Origin: CAVXJN01 sp963762165
GTDB taxonomy: Bacteria; Pseudomonadota; Gammaproteobacteria; JASBUN01
Direction: 5' to 3'
Assembly: GCA_963762165.1 (NCBI GenBank)
Contig: CAVXJN010000003.1
Span: 868,001-932,000, forward strand
Length of the DNA stretch: 64,000 nucleotides
The position numbers and the translations under genes were made by a program. The notes under the pieces are model-generated. The model saw only the letters and a program-made list of their open reading frames with translations, ran no database searches and was not told the DNA's origin. Within the stretch, counting starts at the first letter, position 1. Every line of letters begins with the position of its first letter. Of this stretch, positions 9,477 to 19,210 are shown in pieces.

Positions 9477-10755
9477 GTCTCAAACGGCACGCCCCCAGGT
9501 TGCAGTATGGGCGAAGGAGAACTGGAAATGGCTGCTCATCTTTTTGTGTCTGCCATTATTCGCACACAAAACTGCGTTCAATGCGCCGGTGGCAGTAATG
9601 ATGATTGCCGGTTTGCTGACGGTGCTGCGGTCCCCGCGTGCGGTGCTTTCCGAACCGGCCGTACAGTTCATGACTGCAGTCTTCTTGTCTTTCGAGATGC
9701 CGATATTGGTGTCGCTACCCGATGCGGTACAACTCGACCGGGCGCTGGGGACGGCGTTGGTCGACGTGCGCTTTTGGTTCATGGGCGTGTTCGTGATCGG
9801 GACGCTGTGCCGGCGCGACGCACGCCGAAAACTGTACATGGCAAGCGCGATTATGGTCAGCATTTGGTGCATCGACGCAATGATCCAATATGCATTTGGG
9901 CGCGATTTGTTGGGGTTCTCGACATTCGAAGGCCGCGTGACCGGCATGTTCTATCTCAATCTGACGCTGGGTGCCGTGACCGCGACCATGTCACCACTGG
10001 TACTTGAACTCATTCGCCGCTATGGGTCGGCGCATAAATGGCTTTGGCTGTTGTTGCCGGCGCTGGTCGCGGCGGTTCTATTGCAGGGAAGCCGAACCGG
10101 TTGGATGATGCTTGCTGTGTCGCTGGTGGTTTCCAGCGTATATCTTGTGCGCACCCTGGCGGTGCGTCGCTCGTTGGTTGTGGCGGTGGTTGCCGCAGCG
10201 TTGCTGGGTATCGGGCTTGCTGCCATGCACGGCAATTTCCGCAACCGAGTCGATCAGACGCTCGGTCTGTTCGGCAATGCGCAGTCCATGGACGAAGCGA
10301 CTTCCTACCGCCTTTCGATCTGGCGCGCAGGACTCGTAGTGTTTGAAGAAAATTGGTTGAACGGCATCGGCCCCCGTGGATTCCGTTACATCTATGATGA
10401 TTACGCGAGCAAACAAAATTACTTCGTGAAACTCGGGCAGGCGCCGACCCACCCGCACTCCATGTTGCTGGAGATCGCGATCGAAACCGGCGTCGTCGGC
10501 TTGGCGGGGTATGTATTGATGTGGATCCTGATGATCAAGCGCTGGCGGCAACAAGGTGTTATCGCCAAGGCCGAGGCATTGCCTTGGCTCGTTGCGGCAC
10601 TGGTGGCGTGGTTCCCGTTGAATGTCCATATGGCGCTCTATGCGAGTTATTGGTCGACTATTGCGTGGTGGCTGCTGCTGGTCGCCATCGCCATGCTGAT
10701 GGCCGAGCGTCGGATTTCCGGTTCACGGGCCATACTCTCAGAGGCGGCTCCGTGA
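9469..10755 (+). CDS. O-antigen ligase-like membrane protein (WaaL/Wzy_C family)
   Basis: This polytopic inner-membrane protein has about ten hydrophobic helices and a large periplasmic loop near GIGPRGFRYIYDDYASKQN and THPHSMLLEIAIETG. That loop has the H-x-H-S arrangement of O-antigen ligases, which join undecaprenyl-linked glycan to lipid A-core. LLQGSRTGWMM carries the conserved Arg region. The start is uncertain. TTG 9469 has AAGGA eight bases upstream and overlaps the preceding stop by eight bases. ATG 9448 in the same frame lacks a ribosome site. It could ligate O-antigen or only a single core sugar unit. Confidence 0.82.
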   Translation: MPESQTARPQVAVWAKENWKWLLIFLCLPLFAHKTAFNAPVAVMMIAGLLTVLRSPRAVLSEPAVQFMTAVFLSFEMPILVSLPDAVQLDRALGTALVDVRFWFMGVFVIGTLCRRDARRKLYMASAIMVSIWCIDAMIQYAFGRDLLGFSTFEGRVTGMFYLNLTLGAVTATMSPLVLELIRRYGSAHKWLWLLLPALVAAVLLQGSRTGWMMLAVSLVVSSVYLVRTLAVRRSLVVAVVAAALLGIGLAAMHGNFRNRVDQTLGLFGNAQSMDEATSYRLSIWRAGLVVFEENWLNGIGPRGFRYIYDDYASKQNYFVKLGQAPTHPHSMLLEIAIETGVVGLAGYVLMWILMIKRWRQQGVIAKAEALPWLVAALVAWFPLNVHMALYASYWSTIAWWLLLVAIAMLMAERRISGSRAILSEAAP

Positions 10756-11831
10756 CCTCGTCGAACGAATCGCAAGGAACCACTGAGGCGCGCCGGGAAG
10801 CGACGCTCGTGATTCAGCCACTGCCCGGCATCGGCGATATGGTGTGGCATCTACCGCACTTGCATGCGTTGGCCCAGGATAGCCGCGACGGACAGGTCAG
10901 TGTGCTAACCAAGCCGCGTTCGCGCGCGGACCTTTTGTTGCGCGCCGATCCGGCGATCGATCAAGTGTTATGGCTGGAGCGCAACCCGGGCAAACACGAC
11001 GGCCTGCTCGGCTTCCTGCGGTTGGTGAAGCTGCTTCGCAGCGGCAACTATGAACGGGTCTGGATCCTGCACGATAGCAGCCGGTATCACTGGGCGGCTT
11101 TGGTGGCGGGAATTCCGCAGCGATTCGGTTACGGTAAAGGACTGCAGCGTTTTCTGCAGAACAGTGGCATCCGCCTGCCGAAGAACGCGCCGCGGCATCC
11201 GATCGAAAAAGCGGACTTGTTGATCGAATTGCATGCGCTGCCGCGCACCGAATCCGAGCCGCGACTGTACGCCGACCCGGAACTCGTGGCCGCGATCGGA
11301 CAGCGCTTTGCCCATGTGCCGAAGCCCTGGGTGGCGCTCGGAATCGGCAGTAGCGAGCCGATCAAGCAATGGGGCCAGGAAAGGTTTGCGGCGCTGGCGC
11401 GGGAGATCCGTCAAGCGCACGAGGTGTCGATCGTGATTGTCGGCGGTGCGGCGGAAAGCGTGATGACCGAGTGGATCGTGGAACAGGCCGGTAGCGCTGC
11501 CAACCGGGTGTACAGCGGAACCGGGTTGCCGATCGACGAAACCGCAGCGCTGTTATCCATGTGCGCACTGTATGCGGGTAACGACACGGGTTTCCTGAAC
11601 ATTGCCGCTGCAGTGGGCGTGCACGCCTTTGGTCTATTCGGAGGTTCGCCACCGCTGCGCCATTCCGAGCACATCCACGTGGTACTCGCCGATCATGGCC
11701 GGGAATCGGATTACGGCAGCCGCGATATGGCGGAAATCTCGGTCGGCAATGTGATGACGCGAATCGAACCGTTTCTGGCGGGAGAACCCTCTCAATCCCT
11801 GTCGCCGGGCAGTTCTCCGGGTGCGCCATAG
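10752..11831 (+). CDS. Heptosyltransferase-family glycosyltransferase (GT9)
   Basis: This GT-B enzyme of the ADP-heptose:LPS heptosyltransferase family acts in inner-core assembly at the cytoplasmic membrane. Motifs are VIQPLPGIGDMVWHLPHLHAL at the N-terminus, the C-terminal donor-site ALYAGNDTGFLNIAAAVGV and GLFGGSPPLRHSEH. GTG 10752 overlaps the ligase stop (GTGA), indicating translational coupling. The frame is open far upstream, but that part is a shadow of the ligase. The 3' end overlaps the convergent small gene at 11792 by 40 bp. Confidence 0.88.
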   Translation: MTSSNESQGTTEARREATLVIQPLPGIGDMVWHLPHLHALAQDSRDGQVSVLTKPRSRADLLLRADPAIDQVLWLERNPGKHDGLLGFLRLVKLLRSGNYERVWILHDSSRYHWAALVAGIPQRFGYGKGLQRFLQNSGIRLPKNAPRHPIEKADLLIELHALPRTESEPRLYADPELVAAIGQRFAHVPKPWVALGIGSSEPIKQWGQERFAALAREIRQAHEVSIVIVGGAAESVMTEWIVEQAGSAANRVYSGTGLPIDETAALLSMCALYAGNDTGFLNIAAAVGVHAFGLFGGSPPLRHSEHIHVVLADHGRESDYGSRDMAEISVGNVMTRIEPFLAGEPSQSLSPGSSPGAP

Positions 11832-12211
11832 TCGGCATAGGATTTTTCCTCCACCAACTCCGAACCCAGCGCCTGGCTCAGGCGGCGCTTGCTGGCCGCG
11901 CGGCGATCATTGAGGATGTAAACGGCGCGGGCGAGATCGATGAAATCCTGGTCGAATGTTTTCGCCGCTTCCTTGAGCCGTATCCGATCCTCGATATCCC
12001 ATAGCTGTTCGTTTACCGAACGCAATTGTTGGAACTCATTCTCGATGTCGGCTTGCGCGAACGCGGAATTGGCCCATACGCGCCGCAGCAGCGCCAATTC
12101 GTTGCGCACATTCTTGAGCTTTTCCTCGTCGGTGATGCGTTCGGATTTGATTTCCAGGATGCTGACCTTGTCCAGAAATTCGCCGACCGATATGGGTGTG
12201 TCCAGGTGCAT
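11792..12211 (-). CDS. Small helical protein, DUF6165-like, in the LPS cluster
   Basis: A 139-aa, charged, almost wholly helical protein begins MHLDTPISVGEFLDKVSILE, with long amphipathic helices (QLRSVNEQLWDIEDRIRLKE) that may coil. It resembles the DUF6165 family found next to LPS glycosyltransferase genes, which has no assigned biochemistry. It is the only minus-strand gene in the 6-14 kb LPS run. Its last 40 bases overlap the 3' end of the heptosyltransferase tail to tail. Its 5' region is divergent from the GT4 gene at 12337 and shares ~125 bp of upstream DNA. Confidence 0.72.
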   Translation of the reverse strand: MHLDTPISVGEFLDKVSILEIKSERITDEEKLKNVRNELALLRRVWANSAFAQADIENEFQQLRSVNEQLWDIEDRIRLKEAAKTFDQDFIDLARAVYILNDRRAASKRRLSQALGSELVEEKSYADYGAPGELPGDRD

Positions 12212-12336
12212 GGTTGCGGTCCAGTGGGCATGCGATCAATGTTGCGGCAATTGTCTTATAATCGGGCCCATTCATCCAATCGGCGATTTCCAGTTGCACT
12301 ATCCTGCGCGCATCCAACGGCCATGACTTGGGCCTC

Positions 12337-13335
12337 ATGAAAATCTGTCAGTTTGTCGCCAGTTCCGGTACCGGTGGTCTAGAACGGCATGTCGTGGATC
12401 TGTGCAATGCCTTGTCCGAGCGCCACGAAGTGACATTGATTGCCGCCGAGTCGTTTCGCAGCCAGTTGCATCGGCGCGTCGCCTTCGCGCCGTTCCCGGC
12501 CCGTGGGTGGAGGCGCTCGCCGCGGCACTTGTGGCGTTTGTATCGGATTCTGAGGCGAGTGCAGCCGGACGTAGTCCACGCCCAAGCCAGCAAGGCGGCC
12601 GCCATGGTGCGCATCCTGAAGCCGTTCTTGGGCGCGCGAACGGTCGCCACAATCCATAATCGCAAACGCAGTAGCCGCGCCTTTGACGGTTATGACTGGG
12701 TGATCGGCGTCAGCGGCGACGTCGCCAGGCAAATACCGGGCACGCGCACGTCGGTTGTTTTCAACGGTATCGAGCCTCCTCTGTCGGAACGCCCGTTGCG
12801 CGCGGCGGGCCAACCGACGGCCCTCGCCGTCGGCCGTCTGGTGCCGGCCAAGGGCTTCGATATACTGCTCGATGCCTGGCGGCATGTGGACGCGCCGCTC
12901 GCCATTGCCGGCGATGGCCCGGAGTTGCAGGGCCTACAAGCACGGATCGAGGAATACGGGCTAGGCGATCGCGTGACGATGCTGGGGTTTCGCGACGATA
13001 TCGCCGATCTGCTTCGCAGTGCGCACCTGGTGGTGATTACTTCGAGGCGTGAAGGCTTTCCCTATGTGCTGGTAGAGGCGCTGCACGCGCAAGCGGTGGT
13101 GCTGTCGACGCCGGTACCGGGTGCGGTGGACGTGCTGCCGGGCGAGGCCATATTGGCCGATCCATCGCCCCAGGCGATCGCCGCACGTATCAACGAAGCG
13201 CTTGCGGACCTGCCGAGGTTGCAGGACCGCTTCAAAGCCGTGTGGGAATTTGCGCAACGGGAGCTGACGATATCGGCGATGGCCGCCAAGACCGAAGCGG
13301 TATATGCGCAACTGTGCCAGGCGCCGCGCAACTGA
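12337..13335 (+). CDS. GT4-family glycosyltransferase
   Basis: A GT-B fold transferase of about 332 aa. KICQFVASSGTGGLERHVVDL is the acceptor-side glycine loop. ALAVGRLVPAKGFDILLDAW starts the donor domain and SRREGFPYVLVEALHAQAVVLST is the E-x7-E donor site. I place the start at 12337 (MKICQF), since an ATG nine bases upstream lacks extra family sequence. The 36-bp gap to waaE suggests one transcript. The likely role is an LPS core hexose or heptose transfer, with sugar unknown. Confidence 0.88.
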   Translation: MKICQFVASSGTGGLERHVVDLCNALSERHEVTLIAAESFRSQLHRRVAFAPFPARGWRRSPRHLWRLYRILRRVQPDVVHAQASKAAAMVRILKPFLGARTVATIHNRKRSSRAFDGYDWVIGVSGDVARQIPGTRTSVVFNGIEPPLSERPLRAAGQPTALAVGRLVPAKGFDILLDAWRHVDAPLAIAGDGPELQGLQARIEEYGLGDRVTMLGFRDDIADLLRSAHLVVITSRREGFPYVLVEALHAQAVVLSTPVPGAVDVLPGEAILADPSPQAIAARINEALADLPRLQDRFKAVWEFAQRELTISAMAAKTEAVYAQLCQAPRN

Positions 13336-13371
13336 AACGGTTGTTGTCAAACTCCAAAATCCGGAGCCAGC

Positions 13372-14202
13372 ATGACGAAGCTATCGACCTTCATTACGAC
13401 CTACAACAACGAACTCACGCTCGCCTCCTGTCTCGATAGCGTCAAATGGACGGACGAAATCGTGGTCCTGGATTCCTACAGCAACGACCGGACCGTGGAG
13501 ATTGCCGAGCAATACGGATGCCGGGTCGTGCAACACGAATTTCTCGGCTACGGTCCCCAGAAGCAATTGGCACTCGAGCACACGCGCTACGACTGGGTGC
13601 TGTTGCTGGACGCGGACGAACAGCTATCGCCGGCGCTGCAGCAGGAGATCCAGACCCTGATGGCAGGTGAGCCGGATGCGGACGGTTATGAGCTGCCGCG
13701 GCAGGAACAATTGTTCTGGCGCATGTGCAGTCCCAAGGCCCGGTTGAACGGTTTCCTGCGACTGTTCGACAAGCGCAAGGGGCATGTATCGGACATGCCC
13801 ATTCATGCGGCGCCGAAAGTCAAAGGCAGGCTCGCCAGGCTGCAACACCCGTTCTATCATTTCGGCGAGCGCACTATTCATACCAAGGTCGAAAAGATCA
13901 ACATGTATTCCACCGGCCTGGTGGCGGACAAGGTGCGCAAGGGGAAACGCGCCATGCCTTGGTTGATGTTGATCTTTTATCCGCCGCTCGCGTTTCTGCG
14001 CCTATACCTTTTCAAGCGCAATTTTATCAACGGCTGGTCCGGGTTCATTACTTCCGTGGTGGGCGCGTTTTATGTATTCCTGAAATACGCCAAGCTCTAC
14101 GAGCACGAGCAGTTCCAACGCTACGGCAATCGTCTGTTGCCACCCGGTGCGCCGCCGGTGCCCCATGACGATCCGCGACAGACTGCGCCGGACGCATCGT
14201 AA
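13372..14202 (+). CDS. waaE: LPS core glycosyltransferase, WaaE/KdtX type (GT2)
   Basis: This inverting GT2 enzyme has the N-terminal GT-A nucleotide-sugar fold (STFITTYNNELTLASCLDSV, then WVLLLDADEQLSP with the D-x-D). The conserved C-terminal part FGERTIHTKVEKINMYSTG is typical of WaaE, the beta-1,4-glucosyltransferase that acts on heptose I of the inner core. There is one hydrophobic stretch (WLMLIFYPPLAFLRLYLF) before YLKYAKLYE-like residues. The 276-aa length is normal. It ends the rightward LPS run and two REP-like palindromes follow. Confidence 0.85.
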   Translation: MTKLSTFITTYNNELTLASCLDSVKWTDEIVVLDSYSNDRTVEIAEQYGCRVVQHEFLGYGPQKQLALEHTRYDWVLLLDADEQLSPALQQEIQTLMAGEPDADGYELPRQEQLFWRMCSPKARLNGFLRLFDKRKGHVSDMPIHAAPKVKGRLARLQHPFYHFGERTIHTKVEKINMYSTGLVADKVRKGKRAMPWLMLIFYPPLAFLRLYLFKRNFINGWSGFITSVVGAFYVFLKYAKLYEHEQFQRYGNRLLPPGAPPVPHDDPRQTAPDAS

Positions 14203-14228
14203 TTCACGCCGTAATCAAGTCCAGGCAC

Positions 14229-14263
14229 GTAGGTCGGGTCAAGCGCGCAGGGCGGACCCGACA
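14229..14263. repeat. REP-like intergenic palindrome 2
   Basis: GTAGGTCGGGTC...GACCCGACA with a GCGCGC centre, between waaE and the convergent GT9 gene. It can form a long hairpin and may serve as a bidirectional terminator for the converging genes. Confidence 0.8.
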
Positions 14264-14300
14264 TCCAACGCATCGGATCACCCCGCAATCAAGGCCAGGC

Positions 14301-14337
14301 GTGCAGGGCGGGTCAGGTGCGTTGCGCGGACCCGACA
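14301..14337. repeat. REP-like palindrome 3, overlapping the GT9 3' end
   Basis: GGGCGGGTCAGGTGCG...GACCCGACA, a second copy 38 bp after the first. The last nine codons of the leftward GT9 gene (SAVGSAQRT, stop at 14313) lie within this repeat. Confidence 0.75.
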
Positions 14338-15414
14338 GCAGACTCGAAAAACGCCACGGCCCCGCTGATCGGAGGCTTGCCGTGCAAGGTATCGTACACG
14401 GCATCGGGCGTGACCAGCGGCATGCACGAGTGATGGCTGCAGTGCTTCTGGTAGCAGTTGATGCACGGCAGATCGGCCTGCAACGCGACCACGTTGTCGC
14501 CAGCAGGCTTGACTTTGCGCGGATCGGTCGGCCCGCAGATGACCACCATCGGGCGCTCGGTCGCCGACGCCAGATGCGCCGTGCCGGTGTCGTTCGCGAC
14601 CACGAACTTCGCCTGGCGGGCCAGCGGCACGATGTCGAAGATTTCCGTCCGCCCGCACAGGTTCACCACCCAGTCGCCGCTCATTTGTTCGATGCGAGCG
14701 CATTCGTCGAGTTCATCCGGGCCGCCGATCAGCACCACCCGTAAACCGTCGGATTCATGCAGCCGCTGGCCGAGCTGTGCATAGCGCTCCGCACCCCAGC
14801 GCTTGAGGTAGCCGGCGGCCTGACAACCGGGCATGAGCAGCGCATAGCGGTCCGCTTGCAGGTCATACTCCGCCATGATCTTTGCCGCGCGTTGTTCGTT
14901 GCGGGGCGGCAAATGAACCACCGGGCGGGGCGTCCCGGTCGGCGATGCCGCCCGCGGCCAACGCGGCACGGCTCTTGTCCAAGGGCTTCAGTGGCACGCT
15001 TTGCGGGTAGATGTTGTAAGGAACGCGCTTGTCGTTGCCGATGCGGTAGGGAATGCGCCCGCCGGTAAAGCCCAGGATCGTCAGCAGCGTTGCCGAGCGA
15101 TCGGTGGTCTGCAGGTCGATGACCAGGTCGTAGTGGCCTTTTCGTATCCGACCAAGCCATTCGAGCAACGCCCGCAAACGTCGCTTGCGGCGCCGCACGT
15201 CCACGGCGATGACTTTGGCAAAGCGCGGGTCGTGCTCGAACAGCGGCGCCCAGGTCGGCAGCGTGTTCAAATGCAATTCGGCATCGGGAAACGCGCGGCG
15301 TATGTCTTCGAACAACGTCGTGGCGCTGAACACGTCGCCCATCGCGCTCCACTTGATCACCAGGATCTTGCGGATGGTGGTCTGCGCCGGCAGATCGAAG
15401 CGGGCTGGTGTCAT
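14313..15414 (-). CDS. Heptosyltransferase-family glycosyltransferase (GT9), one frameshift
   Basis: The N-terminal half starts at 15414 (MTPARFDLPAQ), reads ILVIKWSAMGDVFSATTLFEDI and AVDVRRRKRRLRALLEWLGR, and continues to about 14930. The C-terminal half continues in another frame from RPVVHLPPRNEQRAAKI and holds the donor motif FVVANDTGTAHLASATERP and VICGPTDPRKVKP. Together they give a ~366-aa ADP-heptose transferase-like protein. The shift falls in a GC-rich run near 14925-14940. The start codon overlaps the stop of the acyltransferase gene (ATGA at 15411-15414), so the two are coupled. CINCYQKHCSHHSC near the C-terminus is an unusual Cys/His cluster that may bind a metal. Confidence 0.82.
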
Positions 15415-16307
15415 GGTATCAATAGATCGCGCGGCTCGCCGGGTGGTCGGGTTTTGAAGCGCCGGTGCACCCAAAGATATTGTTCCGGCGCGAGCATCAC
15501 CTGTTGTTCGATGGAGGCATTGATGCGCGCCGTATCCTGTTCGAGATCGCCGCTCGGGAAGTCCGGCAGCGCTGGGCCGAAGATCAGTCGATAGCCTTTG
15601 CCGTCGGCGCGCCGAATGTTGGAGAACGGCACCACGGCTGCGCCGGTCATGCGCGCCAGCCGCGCCGTGCCGGCGTTGGTGGCCGCCTGTACGCCGAAGA
15701 ACGGCACGAAGACGTGGCCTTTGCCGCCGTAGTTCTGGTCGGGTGCGTACCACACGACGCCATTGTCCTTGAGTGTGCGAATCAGGCTGCGCACATCGTC
15801 GCGCTCGATCGCCCGGGTGTAAGTGCGTTCGCGCGAACAGCTCATCATATAGTCGAACAGCGGATTCTTTTGATGCCGATACATCACCGCAAACGGCACA
15901 TGGCGGCGGATCAGGCGCCCGCCCAGATCCATGTTGGTAAAATGCGCGCCGAGCATGATGACCCCTTTGCCCTGCTGCAGCGCGCGTTCGACGTGCTCCA
16001 GACCCTCGGGTTGATCCAGTCCCTCGAGGGTGCGGTCGCTCGCCCACCAACCGCTGGCGATTTCCGCCACCGCCATGCCCAGGGACTGGAAATGCCGCCA
16101 TAGCGCAACGCGGCGTTCGCGGGCGCTCCAGTGCGGAAAACAGAGCTGCAGATTGATGCGCGCATAGCGTTTCGGCGCCAGCGGCAACAGCCAGACCAAG
16201 GCGCCGATGCCGCGGCCAATGGCCAGTTGGGCGCGAAACGGAAGGGCTGCCAACAAGCGCAACACGCCCATTGCCAGCCACATGGGCCAGTGTCGGGGGG
16301 CTAACAA
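15411..16307 (-). CDS. Lipid A late acyltransferase (LpxL/HtrB family)
   Basis: This enzyme adds a secondary acyl chain to Kdo2-lipid IVA on the inner membrane, using acyl-ACP. The H-x4-D catalytic pair is H122-D127 in GAHFTNMDLGG. Further conserved blocks are QKNPLFDYMM, WYAPDQNYGGKGHVFVPFFG and APEQYLWVHRRFKTRP. One N-terminal hydrophobic helix anchors the protein. The family is sure, but whether it is LpxL, LpxM or LpxP is not. The start is TTG 16307, or ATG 16283 with a slightly shorter N-terminus, and neither has a clear ribosome site. It is divergent from hldE. Confidence 0.9.
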   Translation of the reverse strand: MLAPRHWPMWLAMGVLRLLAALPFRAQLAIGRGIGALVWLLPLAPKRYARINLQLCFPHWSARERRVALWRHFQSLGMAVAEIASGWWASDRTLEGLDQPEGLEHVERALQQGKGVIMLGAHFTNMDLGGRLIRRHVPFAVMYRHQKNPLFDYMMSCSRERTYTRAIERDDVRSLIRTLKDNGVVWYAPDQNYGGKGHVFVPFFGVQAATNAGTARLARMTGAAVVPFSNIRRADGKGYRLIFGPALPDFPSGDLEQDTARINASIEQQVMLAPEQYLWVHRRFKTRPPGEPRDLLIP

Positions 16308-16480
16308 TGCGCGCGGGAAGCTGTGGGCTTTTGGTCACTGCGGGTCTTCGTTTGCGGCTGCGGGAATTCTACCGGTGTCCCCGTCATGTCGCCACTTCGA
16401 TGGTCTCGCGCAAGCGCGGCACCGGGCGCCGTGTGCTATTATGGCCGCACTTTGTGGTTGCACCTATATCGCTGAATTCT

Positions 16481-17911
16481 ATGAAGATAGAGATTCCTGC
16501 TTTCGATGCCGCCCGAGTTCTGGTGGTCGGTGATCTGATGCTCGATCGCTACTGGCAGGGCGATACGGCGCGCATTTCGCCGGAAGCGCCGGTACCGGTG
16601 GTGCAGGTCAAACAGGAAGAGGACCGTCCCGGCGGCGCCGGCAACGTCGCCTTGAACATCGCCGCGGTCGGCGCCAAAGCGACCCTGCTCGGCTTCACCG
16701 GCGACGATCAGGCGGCCGACGTATTGGCGCAGCGCCTGGCGGCGGCCGAGGTGCGATACCACGGCGAAAGGCTCAGCGGCGTCGCTACCATCACCAAGTT
16801 GCGGGTAATGAGCCGTCACCAGCAATTGCTGCGGCTGGATTTCGAATCGGGCTACGGCGCCCTCGACGCCGCGCCTTTGATGCGGCATTTCGAAGCGGCG
16901 CTGCCGGACTGCGATCTGGTGGTGTTGTCCGATTACGGCAAAGGCGGATTGCGCGATTGCCGTGCCTTCATCGACCTTGCCCGCGCCGCCGGCAAACCGG
17001 TGCTGGTGGATCCCAAGGGCGCGGACTTCAGTATCTATCGCGGCGCTACCGTCATCACGCCCAATCTGAGCGAATTCGAGGCGGTCGCCGGCACGAGCGA
17101 CGACGAAGCGCAACTGCTGGCAAAGGCCACGGCCATGCTGGACGACCTGGACCTGCAAGCGTTGTTGATTACCCGCGGCGAACACGGCATGTCCTTGGTG
17201 CAGCGCGATGCGGCCGTGTTGAATCTGCCGACCCGGGCGCGGGAAGTATTCGACGTCACCGGCGCCGGCGACACGGTGATCGCGTTGCTGGCGGCGTCGC
17301 TGGCGGTGGGCCATGATCTGGCGCAGGCGACCGCGGTTGCCAACCTCGGCGCCGGCATCAGCGTCGGCAAGCTCGGCGCCGCCACGGTGAGTGCCGCGGA
17401 ACTGATCCGCGCCGCGCAGCGGGAACAGGAAACCGGCACCGGCGTGCTCAGCGAAGCGCAACTCGCCGAAGCGGTCGCGATCGCCCGCGCCCACGGCGAG
17501 CGTATCGTCATGACCAACGGCTGTTTCGATATCCTGCATGCCGGACACGTGACTTATCTGCAGCAGGCCAAGCGTCTCGGCGAGCGCCTGATCGTCGCCG
17601 TCAACACCGACGATTCGGTACGCAAACTCAAGGGCGAAGGTCGTCCGGTGAACAGCGTCGAGCGGCGCATGGCGGTGCTCGCGGCGCTGGGCTGCGTCGA
17701 CTGGGTGGTGCCATTCGCGGAAGACACGCCGCAACGCCTGATCTGCTCCATCGGTCCCGACGTACTGGTCAAAGGCGGCGACAACGATCCGCCGAAAATT
17801 CCAGGCGGCGATTGTGTGCGCGCCCGCGGCGGCCAGGTGCAAGTGCTGGACTACGTCGACGATGTTTCAACCACCAAATTGATTGCGGCTATCCGGGATT
17901 CGGAACACTGA
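16481..17911 (+). CDS. hldE: Bifunctional heptose-7-phosphate kinase / heptose-1-phosphate adenylyltransferase
   Basis: This enzyme makes ADP-D-glycero-beta-D-manno-heptose, the donor for LPS inner-core heptoses used by the neighbouring GT9 enzymes. The ribokinase-type domain spans residues ~1-320 (RPGGAGNVALNIAAVG, catalytic DVTGAGDTVIAL). The nucleotidyltransferase domain spans ~345-476 with H-x-G-H at 353-356 in FDILHAGHVTYL. At 476 aa it matches E. coli HldE. The start at 16481 (MKIEIPAFDA) is chosen by homology, because the frame extends 70 codons upstream into the intergenic region. Confidence 0.97.
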   Translation: MKIEIPAFDAARVLVVGDLMLDRYWQGDTARISPEAPVPVVQVKQEEDRPGGAGNVALNIAAVGAKATLLGFTGDDQAADVLAQRLAAAEVRYHGERLSGVATITKLRVMSRHQQLLRLDFESGYGALDAAPLMRHFEAALPDCDLVVLSDYGKGGLRDCRAFIDLARAAGKPVLVDPKGADFSIYRGATVITPNLSEFEAVAGTSDDEAQLLAKATAMLDDLDLQALLITRGEHGMSLVQRDAAVLNLPTRAREVFDVTGAGDTVIALLAASLAVGHDLAQATAVANLGAGISVGKLGAATVSAAELIRAAQREQETGTGVLSEAQLAEAVAIARAHGERIVMTNGCFDILHAGHVTYLQQAKRLGERLIVAVNTDDSVRKLKGEGRPVNSVERRMAVLAALGCVDWVVPFAEDTPQRLICSIGPDVLVKGGDNDPPKIPGGDCVRARGGQVQVLDYVDDVSTTKLIAAIRDSEH

Positions 17912-17997
17912 ACGCCACATCCCATTTGCGTGCCCGCTGCGGCACCCTATGCTGACCGGCGATTTGAGCCGCAACGCCATCCACGCGATTCGCGCTT

Positions 17998-19210
17998 ATG
18001 AGCACTGTCACTGCCAACGGCCAACAGATCTGCAGAACCGACGTGCTTATTTTCGGCGCCGGCGTCGCCGGCTTGTGGCTGCTGGGCCGCTTGCGTACTG
18101 CGGGCTATAGCGCATTGTTGCTGGAATCGGCGCGCCTCGGTGAAGGGCAGACCCGCTACGCGCAAGGCATCATTCACGGCGGTACCAAATATTCCCTGCA
18201 AGGCGCGATCAGCGATGCCGCCAAATCGGTGGCCAGCATGCCGGCGCGTTGGCGCGGCAGCTTGTCCGATGGCAGCGAGCTCGATCTCGGCGCCGTGCGT
18301 GTGCTGTCGGAACACCACTACCTGTGGTCGAGTTCCAGTCTGACTTCGCGCATGACCGGCTTTTTTGCCAGCCGCGCCATGCACGCGCGTACTGAACCGC
18401 GCAGCGGCGACAAACGTCCGCAAGTGTTTCGCGATCCGCAGTTTCGCGGTCAGGTCTACGCACTGGATGAACCCGTCATCGACACGATCTCGCTGGTGCG
18501 GGGTTTGGCTGAACCGCGTCGCGAGCGCATCCTGCAGGTGCACTGGCCCGACGGGGTGCAGATCGAAGTCGACCAAGGGGTGCGGGTGCAATTGCACGAT
18601 CCCGAAGCCGGGTCGATGCGGATTCACGCCAACTGGCTGGTGTGCTGTGCCGGGGCCGGCAACGAAGCGCTGTTGAGCGCGCTCGGCAAGGCTGCGCCGC
18701 AGATGCAGCGCCGCCCGGTGCACATGGTGTTGGCGCGGGGCGATCTGCCGCCGCTGTACGCCCATTGTCTGGGCTTGGGTTCCAATCCACGTGTCACGGT
18801 CACCACCCATACTCACAGCAGTGGCGACTCGATCTGGTACATCGGCGGCCAGCTGGCCGAGGACGGCGTCGAGCGCACGCCCGAGGCGCAGGTGGAGGCG
18901 GCGCGGCAGGAGTTCGCGCAGCTACTGCCATGGGTGGACCTGAGCGGTGTACGCTGGCAGACCTTGCGGGTCGACCGCGCCGAGCCCCGGCAGCGCGACG
19001 GCGGGCGGCCGTCGGAGGCGTTCGTGCAGCGCGACGGGCCGGTGATCACCGCCTGGCCGGTGAAAATGGCGTTGGCGCCGCTCGCCGCCGATCGCGTATT
19101 GGCCGTGGTGCGCGAAGCGGGGCGCCCGCAGCGATTGCAGCGACGAGTTGCCGGCGTGGCCGCGCCCCGAGTACGCGCCCGCGCCCTGGGAGGAACTGCA
19201 ATGGAGTTGA
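17998..19210 (+). CDS. FAD-dependent oxidoreductase (DAO family), frameshifted end
   Basis: An N-terminal dinucleotide fold (DVLIFGAGVAGLWLLGRL) and LVCCAGAGNEALLSAL place this in the D-amino-acid-oxidase/glycerol-3-phosphate-dehydrogenase superfamily. The substrate is unknown. As read, the frame runs without a stop into the next gene, giving a 664-aa apparent fusion. I think this is false. Between ~19105 and ~19145 the +2 frame reads SDCSDELPAWPRPEYAPAPW and ends in EELQWS with a stop at 19208-19210, just past the ATG of the aldo/keto reductase, a normal coupled arrangement. One indel in the GGGGCGCCC run would explain it. Confidence 0.78.

Noticed and set aside
16439..17842. 467-codon minus-strand frame opposite hldE
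   Set aside because: Same GC-driven shadow effect; hldE on the plus strand has all catalytic motifs.
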